Assembly (NCBI RefSeq): GCF_036327755.1
Contig: NZ_CP109596.1
Coordinates: 1,240,001-1,304,000, forward strand
Direction of reading: 5' to 3'
From: Nocardia sp. NBC_01503
GTDB taxonomy: Bacteria > Actinomycetota > Actinomycetes > Mycobacteriales > Mycobacteriaceae
DNA length: 64,000 nucleotides
The notes under the pieces were generated by a model. That model made no database searches. It was not told the DNA's origin and was given only the letters and a program-made list of their open reading frames with translations. A program made the position numbers and the translations under genes. This document shows positions 15,247 to 23,468 of the stretch, piece after piece; the stretch's first letter is position 1; each line of letters begins with the position of its first letter.

Positions 15247-16986
15247 ATGCTGCGATTCGGCACGGCTGGCCTACGCGGTCCGCTACAGGACGGTCCCGAC
15301 GGCATGAACGTCGAGACGGTCGCGCGGGCGAGCGCGGGCATCGCCGACTGGCTTCGGAACCGCTGTCTCGGTGGCGGATTGGTGATCGTCGGCCGCGACG
15401 CCCGGCACGGGTCCGCGGAATTCGCCGCCGCCACCGAGGAAGTCTTCGCCGCCGCCGGTTTCTCGGTCCTGCCGCTCCCCCGCCCGCTGCCCACGCCCAT
15501 CGTGGCCTATGCCGTGCGGGCGTTGGGAGCCGTTGCGGGAGTTCAGATCACCGCCTCGCACAATCCCGCCACCGACAATGGCTACAAGCTCTACCTCGAC
15601 GGCGGCTCCCAGCTCGTCCCGCCCGCGGACGCCGAGATCGAGAAGTACATCGATGCCGTCGCGGGCAAGATCCCCCGCACCGACCCCGCGAGGACCGCCC
15701 CCGGCCCGGGCATTCTCGGCCTGCCCGACACCGCGACGGTGGAGGACATGGGCGTGGAGATCGTCCGCCGCTATCTGGCCCGCGTAGCCGAGCTCCCCTC
15801 GATCATCGGTGGCCCGATCGCCACTGCGAAGCAGGTGACCTCCATCGATACGGACAGGTCGCCGGCCACGGCTACGAGTCCAGCAGATCCGATCGCCGCG
15901 GCCACGGCGGATGCGGCCACGGAGAGTCCGGTCGCCGCACCGGACTTGACCGCCGGTGCCGAAGCGGCCGCGACGACCTCCGCACGAGCCGAGCAGGAGC
16001 GGATCCCGGTGCCGCGGGCCGATATCCGGATCGCGCTGACCGCCATGCACGGGGTGGGCGGCGAGCTCGCGACCACCGCGCTGCGGGCAGCCGGATTCGG
16101 CGAAGTGCTGGTGGTGGCGGAACAATTCGCGCCCGATCCGGATTTCCCGACCGTCTCGTTCCCGAATCCCGAGGAGCCCGGAGCCTCGGATCTACTGCTG
16201 GACTTGGCCGATCGGCTGGACGCGGATATCGCCATCGCGCTGGATCCGGACGCCGATCGATGCGCTGTGGGCGCGCGCGGCCCGAACGGCTGGCGGATGC
16301 TGCGGGGCGATGAGACCGGAGTACTGCTCGGCGATTACGTATTGCGCACTGCCGCACCGAATTCGCTGGTCGCGACCACCATCGTGTCGTCACGACTGTT
16401 GAGCAAGCTCGCACCGGCGCGTGGTGCGCGCTATGCCGAAACCCTCACGGGGTTCAAGTGGTTGGCGCGCGCGGGCGACGGTCTGGCGTACGCCTACGAA
16501 GAGGCGATCGGGCACTGCGTGGACCCGACCACCGTTCGCGACAAGGACGGTATCTCCGCGGCCGTGATCGCCGCCGATATGGCCGCGCGGCTGAAGGCCC
16601 AGGGGCGCACGGTGTTCGACGTCCTCGACGATTTCGCCGTCGAGTTCGGCGTACACGCGGGCGAGCAGATATCACTGCGCCTGGCCGATGTGGCAGAGGC
16701 GGCTGCCGTGGTCGAGCGATTGCGGGCCACACCACCGGCGGAGATCGCCGGAGAAAAGGTGACCTGCACCGATATGTCGCAGCTGCGCGGGCAGATGCGC
16801 ACGGACGCACTGGTTTTCGAGGGTGAATCGCTGCGCGTGGTGATCCGCCCATCCGGCACCGAACCCAAGCTCAAATGCTACGTGGAGGTGGTACAGCCGG
16901 TGGGCACGGTCACCGATCTTCCTGCCGCCAAAGCCGCTGCCGCGAACCAACTCTCCGATATCCGCGCCTTTTGCGAAAAACTGTGA
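15247..16986 (+). CDS. pmmB: Phosphomannomutase/phosphoglucomutase family protein
   Basis: A 579-residue alpha-D-phosphohexomutase. The phosphoserine loop is GVQITASHNPATDNGYKLY, the metal loop IALDPDADRCAVGARG, the sugar-binding loop YEEAIGHCVDPT, and the phosphate-binding loop RPSGTEPKLKCYVEV. Residues of about 200-252 form an alanine-rich low-complexity insert (many ATA and TTSA units) between domains I and II, making the protein about 45 residues longer than M. tuberculosis PmmB. The ATG has an AGGAG site. With PunA and DeoA it can move ribose 1-phosphate to ribose 5-phosphate; a mannose role is also possible. Confidence 0.92.
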   Translation: MLRFGTAGLRGPLQDGPDGMNVETVARASAGIADWLRNRCLGGGLVIVGRDARHGSAEFAAATEEVFAAAGFSVLPLPRPLPTPIVAYAVRALGAVAGVQITASHNPATDNGYKLYLDGGSQLVPPADAEIEKYIDAVAGKIPRTDPARTAPGPGILGLPDTATVEDMGVEIVRRYLARVAELPSIIGGPIATAKQVTSIDTDRSPATATSPADPIAAATADAATESPVAAPDLTAGAEAAATTSARAEQERIPVPRADIRIALTAMHGVGGELATTALRAAGFGEVLVVAEQFAPDPDFPTVSFPNPEEPGASDLLLDLADRLDADIAIALDPDADRCAVGARGPNGWRMLRGDETGVLLGDYVLRTAAPNSLVATTIVSSRLLSKLAPARGARYAETLTGFKWLARAGDGLAYAYEEAIGHCVDPTTVRDKDGISAAVIAADMAARLKAQGRTVFDVLDDFAVEFGVHAGEQISLRLADVAEAAAVVERLRATPPAEIAGEKVTCTDMSQLRGQMRTDALVFEGESLRVVIRPSGTEPKLKCYVEVVQPVGTVTDLPAAKAAAANQLSDIRAFCEKL

Positions 16987-17222
16987 GCGAGGCGCCCGAA
17001 TCGCGGTCCCCGCTCGAAGGACATTGCACACACTGCGGAAGTACAGATCTGGAGCCCGGCTTCATCGATGAGAACGCCACCGTCGGGTACACCCGATGGA
17101 CGGAGGGACCGCTGGAGCTGGGCTCGCTCGGAAACGCGAAACGCAAGGGCAGAGCGCGATTCGCGATTCATGCGTTTCGCTGCACGGCATGCGGACATCT
17201 GGAGCTGTTCGTACCGAAGTGA
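16983..17222 (+). CDS. Small zinc-ribbon protein
   Basis: A 79-residue protein, absent as a separate unit from longer reading frames here. The GTG start overlaps the pmmB TGA by four bases. Two CXXC pairs, HCTHCGS near residue 18 and RCTACGH near residue 69, are spaced by a basic and aromatic central region, suggesting a zinc ribbon. Specific function not recognised; the coupling to pmmB suggests co-expression only. Confidence 0.75.
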   Translation: MSEAPESRSPLEGHCTHCGSTDLEPGFIDENATVGYTRWTEGPLELGSLGNAKRKGRARFAIHAFRCTACGHLELFVPK

Positions 17223-17249
17223 TCCCCGGATCGATCGGTCGAATTCGGT

Positions 17250-17873
17250 TCAGCGGGGGCCGAATTGGCGGTCTCCGGCATCGCCGAGGCCGGGGACGAT
17301 ATAGGCGTCGGAGTTGAGGCCGCGGTCGATGGAGGCGGTGACCAGCCGGATGGGGTGGCCCGACTTCTCCAGGGCGGCAATGCCTTCGGGGGCGGCGACG
17401 ACGCAGATGACGGTGATGTCGCGGGCATTGCGGGTGGCGAGCAGGTCGAGGGTGAAGACCATGGAGCCGCCGGTGGCGAGCATCGGGTCGAGCACGATGA
17501 CCGGGGTGGTGGACAGGTCCTCGGGGAGGGACTCCATATACGGGGTGGGCTGGTGGGTCTCCTCGTCGCGGGCGACACCGACGAAGCCGATGCGGGCATC
17601 CGGGATCAGGTTCTCGGCGGTCTCGACCATGCCGAGTCCGGCGCGCAGCACCGGGACCAGCAGTGGGGGCGAGGAGAGACAGGTGCCTTCGGCGGCGGCG
17701 ACGGGGGTCGCGATGGGGAAGCGGGTGACGGGGGCGTCGCGCATGGCCTCGTAGACCAGCAGACCGGTGAGATCACGCAGCGCCGCCCGAAATGTCGGAT
17801 TCGTTGTGCGCGCATCGCGCATGGTCGTCAGCAAAGCGGCAGCGAGCGGGTGGTCCACGATGTCAGTGCGCAT
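17250..17873 (-). CDS. upp: Uracil phosphoribosyltransferase
   Basis: A 207-residue PRTase that makes UMP from uracil and PRPP. The PRPP-binding motif [13 protein letters not shown] lies near residue 126, and the uracil-binding region is [19 protein letters not shown] at the C-terminus. The ATG at 17873 is preferred; an in-frame GTG at 17894 would add seven residues. It converges with the zinc-ribbon gene and is read towards the left. In M. tuberculosis upp also follows pmmB, but there the two genes point the same way. Confidence 0.93.
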   Translation of the reverse strand: MRTDIVDHPLAAALLTTMRDARTTNPTFRAALRDLTGLLVYEAMRDAPVTRFPIATPVAAAEGTCLSSPPLLVPVLRAGLGMVETAENLIPDARIGFVGVARDEETHQPTPYMESLPEDLSTTPVIVLDPMLATGGSMVFTLDLLATRNARDITVICVVAAPEGIAALEKSGHPIRLVTASIDRGLNSDAYIVPGLGDAGDRQFGPR

Positions 17874-18011
17874 AGGAAAACGATAGGTCAGCACAGCGAT
17901 TCGAGGTTATCGCCGCCCGAAATCGCCCGGCACCGGAACCGATCCCCCGCCCCCGGCGTCCAATCTCTTGCAGGACGTAATCAGCCAGCGACCGGCACGA
18001 TGGGGGCATCC

Positions 18012-18335
18012 ATGCATCGGATCACGATCGATCCAGACGGCCTCACCCGCTATGCGAGCACGGCCACCACCATGGCCGCGACCCTCGCCACGGCCACCAC
18101 CCGCATCGCGGCCGCCGACCCCCTCCTACTCGCCCCCGCCCTCGGCCCCATCGGTGCCGACTTCCTCACCGCCTACCGCGCCGCCCACACCACTCACCTC
18201 GCGGCCCTCGGCACCCTCGCGACCGTCCTGACCAGCCTCGGCGCGGCCACCACCGGCGCCGAGGCGAGCTACACCACGACCGATGCCGCGTACGCCGCCG
18301 CGCTGTGCGCAACCGGCGAGGAGTCGCGAATATGA
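18012..18335 (+). CDS. EspC-like type VII secretion target protein
   Basis: A 107-residue helical protein starting HRITIDPDGLTRYA, the pattern of EspC/DUF2580 type VII secretion targets. It has alanine- and threonine-rich helices throughout. Near its C-terminus lies YTTTD (YXXXD), the known ESX export signal, followed by AAYAAAL. The ATG follows GGGGG by six bases; another in-frame ATG at 18000 would add four residues. Its TGA overlaps the ATG of the NlpC/P60 gene (ATGA), so the two are translationally coupled. The export role is inferred from the motif and partner. Confidence 0.78.
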   Translation: MHRITIDPDGLTRYASTATTMAATLATATTRIAAADPLLLAPALGPIGADFLTAYRAAHTTHLAALGTLATVLTSLGAATTGAEASYTTTDAAYAAALCATGEESRI

Positions 18336-19510
18336 CCGCCGGACTCGGATTGGAGGCACTGGCCGAGCCGATCATTCAGCTGCTCGCGAGCTTCGGGACC
18401 GGTACGACAGGTGCGGCGGCGCAGGCGCTGCGAGAGTCGTCCGGCGTGGTGGACGGCGCTCGGGAAACCGGCCGGACCGGGATCAACGGGATGTACAGCA
18501 GCTGGAACGGCCGGGGTGGCGATGCCGCCATGGACAAGGCGTTACAGGTACAGGCGGGGTCTGCCACGGTGTCCGATCGAGGTGAAGCGATGGCCGCGGT
18601 GGTCGATCGAGTCGGAACGGAGGTGGCCGCCGGGCAACGGGAGGTGGCGGAGATTCTGCGGTCGTTTCTGGCGAAGGTGGATGCCATCGCGGCCGCGGGG
18701 TTCACTCCGTCCGCACTGGCACTGCTCGTGGGGACCGCCATCGACCATGTCGGGCGGGCGCTGCGGGTGGTGCAGCGGGTGCGGGCCGAACTGGCGGCGG
18801 AGACCACCGCTATGAGCGAGTTGGCCACGCCGCCGAAGACTCCGGCACCGGCGCTGGTCGCACCCGAGGTGACGAGTGCGGCGGGGGTCGAACCCGTCGC
18901 GAAAGGATCGGCGGTCGCGCCCGCGAGCGTCGCGACGGGCAGTGCTGGGCAGCAGGTGGCGTCGCCGGCCTTCTCCTCCGGCGGCAAGGCCCTCGAATCC
19001 GGGGCCTCGATGCTGAGCGGGTTGTCCACAACAGCCGCGTCCGTGGGTGATTCGCCGCCCACCAGCGGCGATCGCATACATCGCGGCTCCTCCGATACCC
19101 GGGCAACGGGTACCGGGGTGAAGCTGACGCTCCCCGACGGCAGTACCGTGGAGGCCCCGAACCAGCGGGCCGCCGATGCGGTGCGCAATGCCTTGAGTGC
19201 GGTCGGGACGCCATACGTGTGGGGCGGCACCACCCCGGGTGCCGGTCTGGATTGCAGCGGGTTGACGCAGTGGGCCTACGGGCAGGCGGGTGTTTCGCTG
19301 CCGCGCCTGGCGCAGGAACAGGGCTATGGGCATACCCAGATCGGTCCAGGGGACTTGATGCCCGGAGATCTGGCGGTGTGGGACGGGCATGTGGCGATGG
19401 TGATCGGCAACGGTCAATTGGTGGAGGCGGGCGATCCCGTACAGACGGGTCCGATTCGAACGGAGAACATGGGAATGCGTTTCCTCGGCTTCTACAGGCC
19501 CACCACATGA
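18332..19510 (+). CDS. NlpC/P60 peptidoglycan hydrolase with WXG-like N-terminus
   Basis: A 392-residue protein. Residues 1-150 are a helical domain with WNG at 58-60, the turn of WXG100 proteins; there is no Sec signal peptide. A proline, alanine and serine linker follows. Residues of about 288-392 are an NlpC/P60 domain: TPYVWGGTTPGAGLDCSG gives the catalytic Cys at about 308, and WDGHVAMVIG gives the catalytic His at about 353. Such enzymes cut D-glutamyl-meso-diaminopimelate bonds in cell-wall peptides. The domain order and operon mate suggest export by a type VII system rather than Sec. Confidence 0.88.
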   Translation: MTAGLGLEALAEPIIQLLASFGTGTTGAAAQALRESSGVVDGARETGRTGINGMYSSWNGRGGDAAMDKALQVQAGSATVSDRGEAMAAVVDRVGTEVAAGQREVAEILRSFLAKVDAIAAAGFTPSALALLVGTAIDHVGRALRVVQRVRAELAAETTAMSELATPPKTPAPALVAPEVTSAAGVEPVAKGSAVAPASVATGSAGQQVASPAFSSGGKALESGASMLSGLSTTAASVGDSPPTSGDRIHRGSSDTRATGTGVKLTLPDGSTVEAPNQRAADAVRNALSAVGTPYVWGGTTPGAGLDCSGLTQWAYGQAGVSLPRLAQEQGYGHTQIGPGDLMPGDLAVWDGHVAMVIGNGQLVEAGDPVQTGPIRTENMGMRFLGFYRPTT

Positions 19511-19597
19511 GCGGGCAGGGTCCGGAGGCGCGGCTCCGGCTTCCCGCGCTTGCTCGCGTAACCACGCGGGGCCCCCGCTCATGCTCAATGGAGTCAG
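19506..19597. repeat. 92-bp repeat element flanked by a 14-bp duplication
   Basis: CATGAGCGGGCAGG occurs at 19506-19519 and identically at 19598-19611, and CATGAGCGG occurs inverted at 19575-19583. Between them lies sequence with the core TCCGGAGGCG / CGCGTAACCACGCG / GGGCCCC, a relative of the element at 11672-11803, including a CGCGT-AACC-ACGCG hairpin at 19555-19568. The direct repeat re-creates the start of the next gene, as if the element had entered an ATGA stop/start overlap. Confidence 0.7.
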
Positions 19598-19598
19598 C

Positions 19599-19940
19599 AT
19601 GAGCGGGCAGGAGATTCCGAACCTGACCGTGGCGGCCAGTGCCAATCGCGCGGGCACCGTCACCGTGCACGCCACCGATCAGGGCATGCCGGTGCAGATC
19701 CGCTTCGAGCGCGGTGAATACCGTTACGGCGCACAGGCTCTGGCGGACGAAATCCTGCGCCTGACCAAACGCTCGGCCATTGCCGCGAAGTCCCGCCGCC
19801 GCGAACTACTCGCCGAGGCCGGGGTCCCGGAGGAGGCCCTGGATCGGCTCGGCCTGCCCACCCGCCAGGCGGCCGTCGACGCCCTCGACCGTCTCGACGA
19901 TGCCGATACCGGTCCGACGAATTGGATGCGCAACGCATGA
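19599..19940 (+). CDS. Small protein of the YbaB-like type, in the type VII-linked operon
   Basis: A 113-residue protein (MSGQEIPNLTVAASANRAG) with a beta-rich N-terminus, TVTVHATDQGMPVQIRFERGEYRYG, then basic helices ADEILRLTKRSAIAAKSRRRELLAEAG. It resembles YbaB/EbfC-type and EspL-like small proteins, but the match is weaker than for its neighbour. The ATG has a GGAG site 8 bases upstream; the stop overlaps the next start (ATGA). The repeat element separates it from the NlpC gene. Confidence 0.65.
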   Translation: MSGQEIPNLTVAASANRAGTVTVHATDQGMPVQIRFERGEYRYGAQALADEILRLTKRSAIAAKSRRRELLAEAGVPEEALDRLGLPTRQAAVDALDRLDDADTGPTNWMRNA

Positions 19941-20278
19941 GCGCCGAAATGGACGCGCTGGTCAACGGCGTCACCAACCAGTTGGAAGCGCTCGAAACCG
20001 CCCTCGCCGGACTGCGCGGAGTGCGCGGCAGATTCACCAGTGCGGACCGTTCGGTCAGCGCCGAAGTGGACGGCGACGGCGCGCTCACCGGACTCTGGTT
20101 GGCCGAATCGGTGACCACCCGCCCGCCCGCGGAAGTCGCCCAATTGATCCTCTGGGCGTCCCGCGAAGCCGCCGCGCGCGCCACCGCGCAACGCGCCGAA
20201 GTCCTTGCCGGATTGAACGAGTCCCTCGCCCCGGGAAATGTTGGGGGCGACCCGGATAGTGCCCAGGGCGACCACTAG
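19937..20278 (+). CDS. YbaB/EbfC family protein
   Basis: A 113-residue protein: a long N-terminal helix (ALVNGVTNQLEALETALAGL), a central beta segment VSAEVDGDGALTGLWLAES, and a C-terminal helix VAQLILWASREAAARATAQRAEVL. This is the helix-sheet-helix plan of the YbaB/EbfC nucleoid-associated fold, which in ESX loci also appears in EspL-like proteins. It is coupled to the gene before it by ATGA overlap. Specific role, whether DNA binding or secretion accessory, cannot be told apart. Confidence 0.75.
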   Translation: MSAEMDALVNGVTNQLEALETALAGLRGVRGRFTSADRSVSAEVDGDGALTGLWLAESVTTRPPAEVAQLILWASREAAARATAQRAEVLAGLNESLAPGNVGGDPDSAQGDH

Positions 20279-20292
20279 ATAGGCTTCCGGTC

Positions 20293-21537
20293 ATGGCTTC
20301 TGGAGACATCGTCCCGATCGCGCTCGGCCTGACCAAAGGCGATCTCGTCACCCTGTGGGCACCGCGCTGGCGCGACGGCGATGATGAGTGGCAGGCATTC
20401 CTCGGCCACGAGGAGGACCTCTACGGTTTCGACTCCGTAGCGGAGCTGGCCGCTTTCATCCGAACCAATGCCGAGAACGATCTCGTCGACCACCCCGCGT
20501 GGAAGATCATCGCTGGTCTGTCGGCCGCCGAACTGGAGCCGGAGGAGCAGTTCGTCTTCGATCTGGTCGGCGTGCCCGAGCTCGCCGCCGACGATCCGGA
20601 TCCGGAGATAATCTCCGAACTCGAGGAGACCCTCGAGATGGTCCGCAATATCGGTGACGTCTGCGAGCTCGATGTCGTCAACAAGTTCTTCGGTTCGCAT
20701 CCGGTGCTGGGCGCCCTGGCCACCGGGGTGAGCACCTTCGCCGGCAAGGAGGGCGAGGAGCTGTGGGACTCCATCGGCGCGGCCATCAACAAGGATTGGG
20801 ACGCGGTGCTCGACGCCATCGACTCGGTGGTGGAGATCCCGGAGGTCGACGCGGACGCGGTGGCGGTCGCCGAGGCGGAACTGCTTGCGGCGGAGGAGAA
20901 CATCGTCGACGCCGAGGATGCCGCCGATACCGATGAGGATATCGAGCCGGTCGACCTCAACGCGGAAGACGAGGACGAAGACGAGGAGCTGTCGTTCTGG
21001 CATGAGGTCGGTATCGACCCGGTCAAGATCGTCACCTCCGAGGGCACCTGGTTCACGCTGCGCTGCTATGTGGACGATGAGCCGATCTTCCTCGGCAAGG
21101 ACGGGTCCATCACGGTCTTCGGCTCCGAGCGCGCACTGGCCCGCTACCTCGCCGACGATCATGAGCACGATCTCGCACGGGTGAGCACCTACGGCGAGAT
21201 CCAGACCGCCGCGATCGACGGTGGGCTGGAGGTCGAGGTGGACGAGGAGAACGTGTACGTACTGCCCGGCCTGGCCGACGATCTGGCCGAGGGACCGCAG
21301 GCGGTGGATACCGATCAGCTCGACCTGGCGGTCGAATTGTTCACCGACGCAGCCGATTACGCCGAAGAGGACAATGTCGAGACCGCCCTGGCCGTCTCGT
21401 CGCCGCTCGGCTGGTACGTCTCGTACCTGCTGAACCCGGACCCGAGCCGGATGGCCCCGAACCCGCCGTTCAAGGCCGAGGCCGATGCCTGGCGCGCACT
21501 GGAAGAGACTTTCGAAAGCCGCCTGAGTAAGGCGTAG
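20293..21537 (+). CDS. Large acidic conserved protein, Rv3311-like
   Basis: A 414-residue acidic protein. Its N-terminus reads GDIVPIALGLTKGDLVTLWAPRWRDGDDEWQAFLGHEEDLYGF, then about 130 residues lead to a very acidic stretch (residues of about 200-235, with DEDEDEE-like runs). The C-terminal half repeats the VTSEGTWFTLRCYVDDEPIFLGKDGSI pattern, which mirrors the N-terminal WAPRWRD/FLGHEEDL pattern and suggests an internal duplication. No membrane segment or catalytic motif. It matches Rv3311 in position and character; function unknown. Confidence 0.85.
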   Translation: MASGDIVPIALGLTKGDLVTLWAPRWRDGDDEWQAFLGHEEDLYGFDSVAELAAFIRTNAENDLVDHPAWKIIAGLSAAELEPEEQFVFDLVGVPELAADDPDPEIISELEETLEMVRNIGDVCELDVVNKFFGSHPVLGALATGVSTFAGKEGEELWDSIGAAINKDWDAVLDAIDSVVEIPEVDADAVAVAEAELLAAEENIVDAEDAADTDEDIEPVDLNAEDEDEDEELSFWHEVGIDPVKIVTSEGTWFTLRCYVDDEPIFLGKDGSITVFGSERALARYLADDHEHDLARVSTYGEIQTAAIDGGLEVEVDEENVYVLPGLADDLAEGPQAVDTDQLDLAVELFTDAADYAEEDNVETALAVSSPLGWYVSYLLNPDPSRMAPNPPFKAEADAWRALEETFESRLSKA

Positions 21538-21553
21538 AACGGATAGACCCCCT

Positions 21554-21629
21554 CGTCATCCCGGCACGCTTTTGGCCGGGATCCACTTTGCCGCAGTGGA
21601 TCCCGGCCAAGAAGCACGCCGGGATGACG
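21554..21629. repeat. 76-bp palindromic repeat (full copy)
   Basis: CGTCATCCCGGCACGCTTTT continues into GGCCGGGATCCAC; after a nine-base centre GTGGATCCCGGCC, AAGAAGCACGCC and GGGATGACG mirror it. The 33-base arms pair with only a small bulge. A partial copy of the GCCGGGATGACGGG end follows at 21642-21655. It lies between the convergent Rv3311-like gene and add and can also serve as a terminator. Further half copies are at 15077 and 23273. Confidence 0.85.
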
Positions 21630-21658
21630 GGGTATTTCAGCGCCGGGATGACGGGTAT

Positions 21659-22750
21659 TCAGCCCAGCAGTACCGCGTAGCCCGGCTTGATGACCTCGTC
21701 GATAATGCGCAACCGCTCCGGGAACGGGATGAACGCCGACTTCATGGCATTGATGGTGAAGCGCTCGAGATCGCTCCAGCCGTAGCCGAAGGTCTGGGCG
21801 AGTTTGTACATCTCCTCGCTCATACTGGTATCGCTCATCAACCGGTTGTCGGTATTGACGGTAACCCGGAAGCGAAGGCGCGCAAGCAGATCGAAGGGAT
21901 GCTTGTCCAGTGAGGGCACCGCACCGGTCTGTACATTCGACGACGGACACAGTTCGAGCGGAATTCGCATGTCCCGCACGTAATTCGCGACCAGACCCAA
22001 TGTGGGGCCGTCCGCCGAATCGGTGATGTCGTCGGTGATGCGCACCCCGTGCCCGAGCCGATCGCAACCGCAGAAGGCAAGGGCCTCATGGATGGACGGC
22101 AGCCCGAACGCCTCGCCCGCGTGAATCGTGAAGTGCGCGTTATTGGCTCGCATGTACTCGAACGCGTCCAGATGCCGGGTGGGAGGGTATCCGGCCTCCG
22201 CGCCCGCGATATCGAAGCCGCCGACACCGCGATCGCGCCAGCGCACGGTGAGTTCGGCGATCTCCCGCGAGCGCGCGGCATGCCGCATGGCGGTGAGCAG
22301 GCAGACCACCCGAATCGGGGTTCCGGCCACGGCGGCCAGCGCCTCGCCCTCGCGGAAACCCTCGATGGTGTACTCGACCACCTCGTCCAGGGTCAGCCCG
22401 TTCTCGAGGTGCTGTTCGGGTGCGAAGCGCACCTCGGCGTAGACGACACCGTCGGCGGCGAGGTCTTCGGCGCATTCGCGGGCCACCCGCCGCAGGCCCT
22501 CCGGGGTCTGCATGACGGCGACGGTGTGCGCGAAGGTCTCCAGATAGCGTTCCAGCGACCCGCTGTCGGCCGCGTCGCGGAACCAATTGCCGAGGGTTTC
22601 GGCGTCACCGGCGGGTAACTGGTCGTAACCGCAGTCGCGAGCCAGCTCCAGTACGGTCGCCGGGCGCAGGCCGCCGTCCAAGTGATCGTGCAGGACCGCC
22701 TTCGGCGCCTGGCGGATCGAAGCGAGAGTGAGGGGCGTCGGTCCAGTCAT
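21659..22750 (-). CDS. add: Adenosine deaminase
   Basis: A 363-residue amidohydrolase that converts adenosine and deoxyadenosine to inosine forms. The zinc-binding [10 protein letters not shown] motif begins near residue 21, the HAGEAFG active-site motif lies at about 200, and the [16 protein letters not shown] and GHGVRI segments follow. The ATG at 22750 is chosen over longer in-frame starts because the conserved protein begins there ([23 protein letters not shown]). It is the last gene of a left-reading set cdd, deoA, excalibur gene, add. Confidence 0.94.
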   Translation of the reverse strand: MTGPTPLTLASIRQAPKAVLHDHLDGGLRPATVLELARDCGYDQLPAGDAETLGNWFRDAADSGSLERYLETFAHTVAVMQTPEGLRRVARECAEDLAADGVVYAEVRFAPEQHLENGLTLDEVVEYTIEGFREGEALAAVAGTPIRVVCLLTAMRHAARSREIAELTVRWRDRGVGGFDIAGAEAGYPPTRHLDAFEYMRANNAHFTIHAGEAFGLPSIHEALAFCGCDRLGHGVRITDDITDSADGPTLGLVANYVRDMRIPLELCPSSNVQTGAVPSLDKHPFDLLARLRFRVTVNTDNRLMSDTSMSEEMYKLAQTFGYGWSDLERFTINAMKSAFIPFPERLRIIDEVIKPGYAVLLG

Positions 22751-22926
22751 GTAGAAACGGTAGCCGCATTCGCGTTCTGCGGCATGGGAGTTCGCCTGTG
22801 TGCACCCGCTCGTAGGCGTGTCGTTGCCCACGCGTTGCTGGGTTTTACGCGCTCGTCACTCGAATGCCGCTCACGAAACACGCGGCGGCGCGGCACGATC
22901 GAGACCGGCGCGGCGCGATCGCGGAG

Positions 22927-23196
22927 TCAGTACCCGCAGGCGACGCCATTCCCGTCCGGATCCAGCTGCCGCGTATACCCGGGTTGCCCGGCCAGCAGCG
23001 GCGCCTTGCCCCGGGCGCGCACCTGCTCACAGTTGACGTAGTACGGGTACGGGGCGGACTGCGTGGTGCTGGGCGGAGGGGTGTTGTTGATCCTCGGCTC
23101 GGCGGAGGCGACAGCGGGAAGTATTGCCGTACACGCGATCGCGCCCAGACAAGCCACCACCGACGCTCGTAATCGGAAATCGCTTCTATGCTTCAC
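22927..23196 (-). CDS. Secreted protein with excalibur calcium-binding domain
   Basis: An 89-residue protein with a Sec signal peptide (basic KHRSDFRLR, then VVACLGAIACTAILPAVASA, likely cleaved after ASA). A short proline-rich linker leads to YYVNCEQVRARGKAPLLAGQPGY and LDPDGNGVACGY. The DPDGNGVAC ending with Cys and the NCEQVRA segment are typical of the excalibur domain, which binds calcium at the cell surface. Partner enzyme, if any, is not encoded beside it. Confidence 0.85.
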   Translation of the reverse strand: MKHRSDFRLRASVVACLGAIACTAILPAVASAEPRINNTPPPSTTQSAPYPYYVNCEQVRARGKAPLLAGQPGYTRQLDPDGNGVACGY

Positions 23197-23272
23197 GGAT
23201 CCCAGGCTAGGCCGATCTACGTTCCACCGCCCCGTAGCAGGTCAAGCGCCCATTACGAGAGCCTCAACCGGT

Positions 23273-23309
23273 GTGGATCCCGGCCGAGAACACGCCGGGA
23301 TGACAGGGG
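23273..23309. repeat. Half copy of the CGTCATCCCGGC palindromic repeat
   Basis: GTGGATCCCGGCCGAGAACAC followed by GCCGGGATGACAGGGG matches the right arm of the palindromic repeat at 21554-21629. It sits in the 272-base gap between deoA and the excalibur gene, where no gene is visible. Confidence 0.7.
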
Positions 23310-23468
23310 CTGTGCACGATCCCGGAGCAACCGCCAATACGAAGGCAGGGCGCCCCGCGCGATGCCGGGGTGGCCATGCGCGCGGCACCTCGGCGGCCGT
23401 GCACGGTGGCGGGTGCAGCCGCCGAGGCCCCCCGCGCGCAACCCGATGCGAACGGTGGGCGAGCTGCT

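Noticed and set aside
17265..18011. A long in-frame extension of the EspC-like gene across upp
   Set aside because: It is antisense to upp and lacks the expected composition; the EspC-like start at 18012 fits family and spacing.
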